Assembly: GCA_902729315.2 (NCBI GenBank)
Contig: LR746276.1
Span: forward strand, 6,261,169-6,325,168
Source: Spirodela intermedia
Taxonomy: Eukaryota > Streptophyta > Magnoliopsida > Alismatales > Araceae
Length of the DNA: 64,000 nt
Reading direction: 5' to 3'
Part shown: positions 61,240 through 64,000 of the stretch, one piece after another
Layout: the number at the start of each line of letters is the position of its first letter
How positions within the stretch are numbered: the first letter of the stretch is position 1
The notes under the pieces: generated by a model
What the model was told of the DNA's origin: nothing
The model's input: the letters and a program-made list of their open reading frames with translations, nothing else
The model's database searches: none
Program-made: the position numbers and the translations under genes

Positions 61240-61291
61240 AAAAACTATACTTTTACAATGATCTAAGGTGGGTGCTTATATAGAGTTCTTT
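61240..61291 (+). repeat. Copia-LTR-like fragment, right side of the UGT pseudogene
   Basis: Matches, in direct orientation, the sequence left of the pseudogene (57007-57036 continued at 58950-58975): AAAACTATA.TTTTA.A.TGAT and TATATAGAGTTCTTT. Together they bracket 59.0-61.2 kb. Confidence 0.55.
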
Positions 61292-61689
61292 CAGTGTTAT
61301 TAATTAGTTTTGTTATGTTGCAACATTCATAAGTTCAACATCTTTTTTGATAAACATTGAGTGACTTTCTTATGAAAAAGTATTATTTTTTACTGTAAGA
61401 ATAAACATGTAAACACAATATAATAATAATAGTAGAAACTCAATTTCTTAATATCAGTAAGAGCAAATAAAAGAGAAATCATCAAACCATCATAAATCAT
61501 AATAAGAACAAGACTTCTATCAAATACTTCTAATCCACATCTCAATACTCTTGAGATGACCCACACACTAGAGAGTCAATGAGAGACTCATCTCCTTTCA
61601 TAAAGAGTTAACTTGTAATAAAAAAAAGAAAAGAGTTCAAAAAATAAAAAGAGAGTTGATGGAGACATAATAGAATCAAGAAAGAGAGA
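61292..61689. other. AT-rich DNA, nothing recognised
   Basis: No gene or repeat match beyond simple A/T and GA composition. Confidence 0.4.
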
Positions 61690-62320
61690 GAAATTTTGTA
61701 AAAGTTAGATTTTTATGTTTTAATTAGTTTTATTATTTTATTTTATTTTATTAACTTGTAGAATAAATATATAAATATATTATTAATTTTAAAAGTCTAA
61801 TGTTAAAATACTTAATTTTCAATTATTAAAAAAATATAAAAATATCACTATTTGTTGGCAAGCTAGCACTCAATAGTTGACTCATAGGGGTGCTGCACTT
61901 GAGTGAGTAAACCTAGACCAGGGGTAACTATGAGCTAGGCTCGAGTGGTTGAGGACTCATGTCACACACATGTGGGTCACTCCCTTGCCACATCCCGGTG
62001 GTCAACTAGTTGTGGAGTAAGGAGCATCGTACACACATATACATGTGAAGGTGGATCGTCTTTCTATCTTCTTTCAAGATGATCTTAGGTATTACTTTAT
62101 TTCAAGTGATATGTGTTGAGAGATTGTAATTTTGATATATATCTAGCTCAATCACTAAAATAATTGCGATGTGAGACTAAATTTTCTCATGTGTTTGGGT
62201 AGCCGTTTAGGATGTGATGTGATCTAGCAATGCTCAATAAGCCAAATAAGCTAGATCTTGGGGCTAGTGAACCACCACGATACCTAGAGTGCAGAACAAT
62301 CCATTAGTGACTCGTAAACT
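61690..62320 (-). repeat. R2 repeat, inverted 3' part
   Basis: Reverse complement of about 26640-27150, including the AT-rich end and the palindromic module (about 61955-62043) with AGGCTCGAGTGGTTGAGG beside it. Confidence 0.65.
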
Positions 62321-62325
62321 TGATT

Positions 62326-63160
62326 GACGTGACTTAGTCATTATATAGTAAACCATGTAAATTTAAAATTTATAAAACTAGAAATATTAGTTTTTAGATA
62401 TTAAAAAGTATTTTTCAACAAATAGAATCATTTATAATTTAATAAAAAATTTAAAAATAGTAAGAATTTTTCAAGTTGATTATAATGATGTAATATAATA
62501 TCACATAAGATTTTAGAACTTTTCTTAAATAATATATTTTTTATGAATTTTAGATTAAGAAATTAAATGATATAAATTTTAAATTTATGAGAAAAGAAAA
62601 TAAGAGGTGTGGACATCAGGATGACATCAACATCTGACAAACCCAACTCGAGTAAAAATAGAGTTCCACCTAAGAATTTTTATGTAACCGATTAACAAAT
62701 GATTTAATTGGTCAAATTAAGATATGTAAAAGCAAGACGAATCGTATTTGAATTAAGAATAGTTTAGTAAATTTAAATCACACAAATTATCTCTAAATAA
62801 AGTGAAAATTAAGTTGAAAATAAGAAAGGCATAGTTTCAACCTCCCAACAGCAATCGCCAAAATTTTGTTGTTCGAGAGGATCATCAAATGATGTCCACA
62901 ACCTCAAAGGCTCTCCTTAAATATAGACAACTTGAGTATTTGTTGGATCTCCTTTTTGAAGTCTAGAAAATAATAACAAATGTTAAACTCATTAAAAAAT
63001 GATAAAATAGAGTTCTAACGTCGTGACGGCGATGCATCACTGATGCATTAGAAGTTTGAGCATTCAAGAAGATTGTCATGTAATGTCTATGGCCTCGAAG
63101 ACTCTCTTTGGACAAAGATGACGTGGGTAATTTCTAAATCTTACTGTGAAGTCTAGTGAT
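62326..63160 (-). mobile_element. Truncated Ty3 LTR, inverted, duplicated subfamily
   Basis: Starts TGACGTGACTTAGTCATTAT and follows the LTR order for ~830 bp, then stops. Carries the same internal duplication as the LTR at 57037 (62825-62965 and 63005-63155). Confidence 0.75.
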
Positions 63161-64000
63161 AATTATAAATTAGTAGTTAGAATAATGTATTACTATCATA
63201 TATATAGATGTTAATTACTAAGTAGATAATACTATTATACATGTATTTCCAACTCATTATCATATTTATAATATTTTATTATTTAACTCCTAAGACATAT
63301 TATTTTAGTTGTTTTATTTATATTATGAGACTAACCCCACTTGACTTTTATGAAGTCAAATGGTGATTCTCTCACATTTTTTTGATAATTATTTGATTGT
63401 AAGAACTTAGGTGAGTTCTTAATACGAGTTAGAAGTAATAGAAGAAGCCCAAGTCTTATGGAGAGAGTTGACCTAATATGTTTATGGGCCCAAGAAAGAG
63501 CGTCACTTTGGCCTAACCCATTTGGACTTAAAAGGGCTATCAAGAGATAAGATCTAGGCAGTCCATCTTAGGGCACCTTAAGATGAAATTAAGAGAAGGA
63601 TTAGAGTGCTGCCCTCATGGAATGATTTGGGCCGTCCACTAAGAGAGTTGGTTATTAATCTTAACTATCCATTGGAGGGGCCTAACTCTCAAAGGATTAA
63701 GACATCTTGCCCCCCTCTTTGAGGGTGCTTTTTGGTTCTCTCTCTCTAATAGTGGCTAATCAAAGGAAACAAGAGAAAAATCAAGGCCTGATCAACAACA
63801 CTTTTGTGCCCAAGATCATCGTGGAGAAGAGATTACCTAGAGTGCATCAAGATCGTCATGGATCAAGCATCACTCAGCCTAAGACTAGCGCACAACAAGG
63901 TCTGTGCAAGATCTAGATTTGGGGCATCCTTGTAATCCTCTTCATGGATAGATTAACTTTTAATTTAAACTAGTTTTATCATTGATTCTATCATTCTATT
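63161..64000. other. Right edge, nothing recognised
   Basis: Short frames only; no domain, splice-supported exon or repeat match within the window. Confidence 0.4.

Noticed and set aside
1-64000. CRISPR arrays, bacterial operons, rRNA genes, organelle DNA
   Set aside because: None seen; spliced plant nuclear genes and plant retroelements explain the recognisable content.

Overview
This is nuclear DNA of a flowering plant. The left fifth holds plant genes with canonical GT-AG introns: an ARF-like GTPase, plastid 3-phosphoglycerate dehydrogenase, a DIM1-like splicing factor and an R2R3-MYB. The rest is AT-rich DNA filled with degraded LTR retrotransposons. The GC-rich, 5'-weighted exons would suit a monocot or magnoliid, but the species cannot be named from the sequence.

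Layout. 1-160: first coding exon of an ARL1-type GTPase (minus strand, running off the left edge). 1136-4266: five-exon PGDH gene (minus). 5355-7665: four-exon DIM1/TXNL4B-like gene (minus) with a GGC repeat right before its ATG. 7.7-12.4 kb: non-coding, with many GA/CT tracts. 12552-14003: three-exon R2R3-MYB of the MYB36/RAX type (plus). 14.5-16.6 kb: decayed pieces of unidentified genes. 17025-18419: intact, intronless UGT78-type flavonoid 3-O-glycosyltransferase (minus).

18.7-64 kb is mostly repeats. A ~3 kb block with the UGT gene recurs at 40.4-43.3 kb, and the second gene differs by only two bases in the CDS. A third UGT copy (59.1-60.3 kb, plus) is a pseudogene, and short UGT relics lie at 16.7, 27.3, 40.7 and 60.5 kb. 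The repeats are two decayed Athila/Tat-like Ty3/gypsy bodies (28.1-39.8 and 45.9-52.4 kb), four isolated solo LTRs of that family (three with clear 5-bp target-site duplications, one with an imperfect one), a broken minus-strand Ty1/copia element (52.7-57.0 kb), a copia RNase H fragment near 20 kb, and an unclassified ~2 kb repeat family called R2 here.

The genes do not form a pathway cluster. The coherent story is a small UGT78 family that grew by duplication, was broken up by retroelements, and left two near-identical intact genes whose flanks have diverged. The most unusual signals are that high-identity tract, the different promoters and 3' ends of the two UGT genes, a palindromic module shared by the LTRs and the R2 family, and a ~490 bp GC-rich foldback next to the UGT pseudogene. 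No CRISPR array, rRNA gene or intact tRNA gene was seen.
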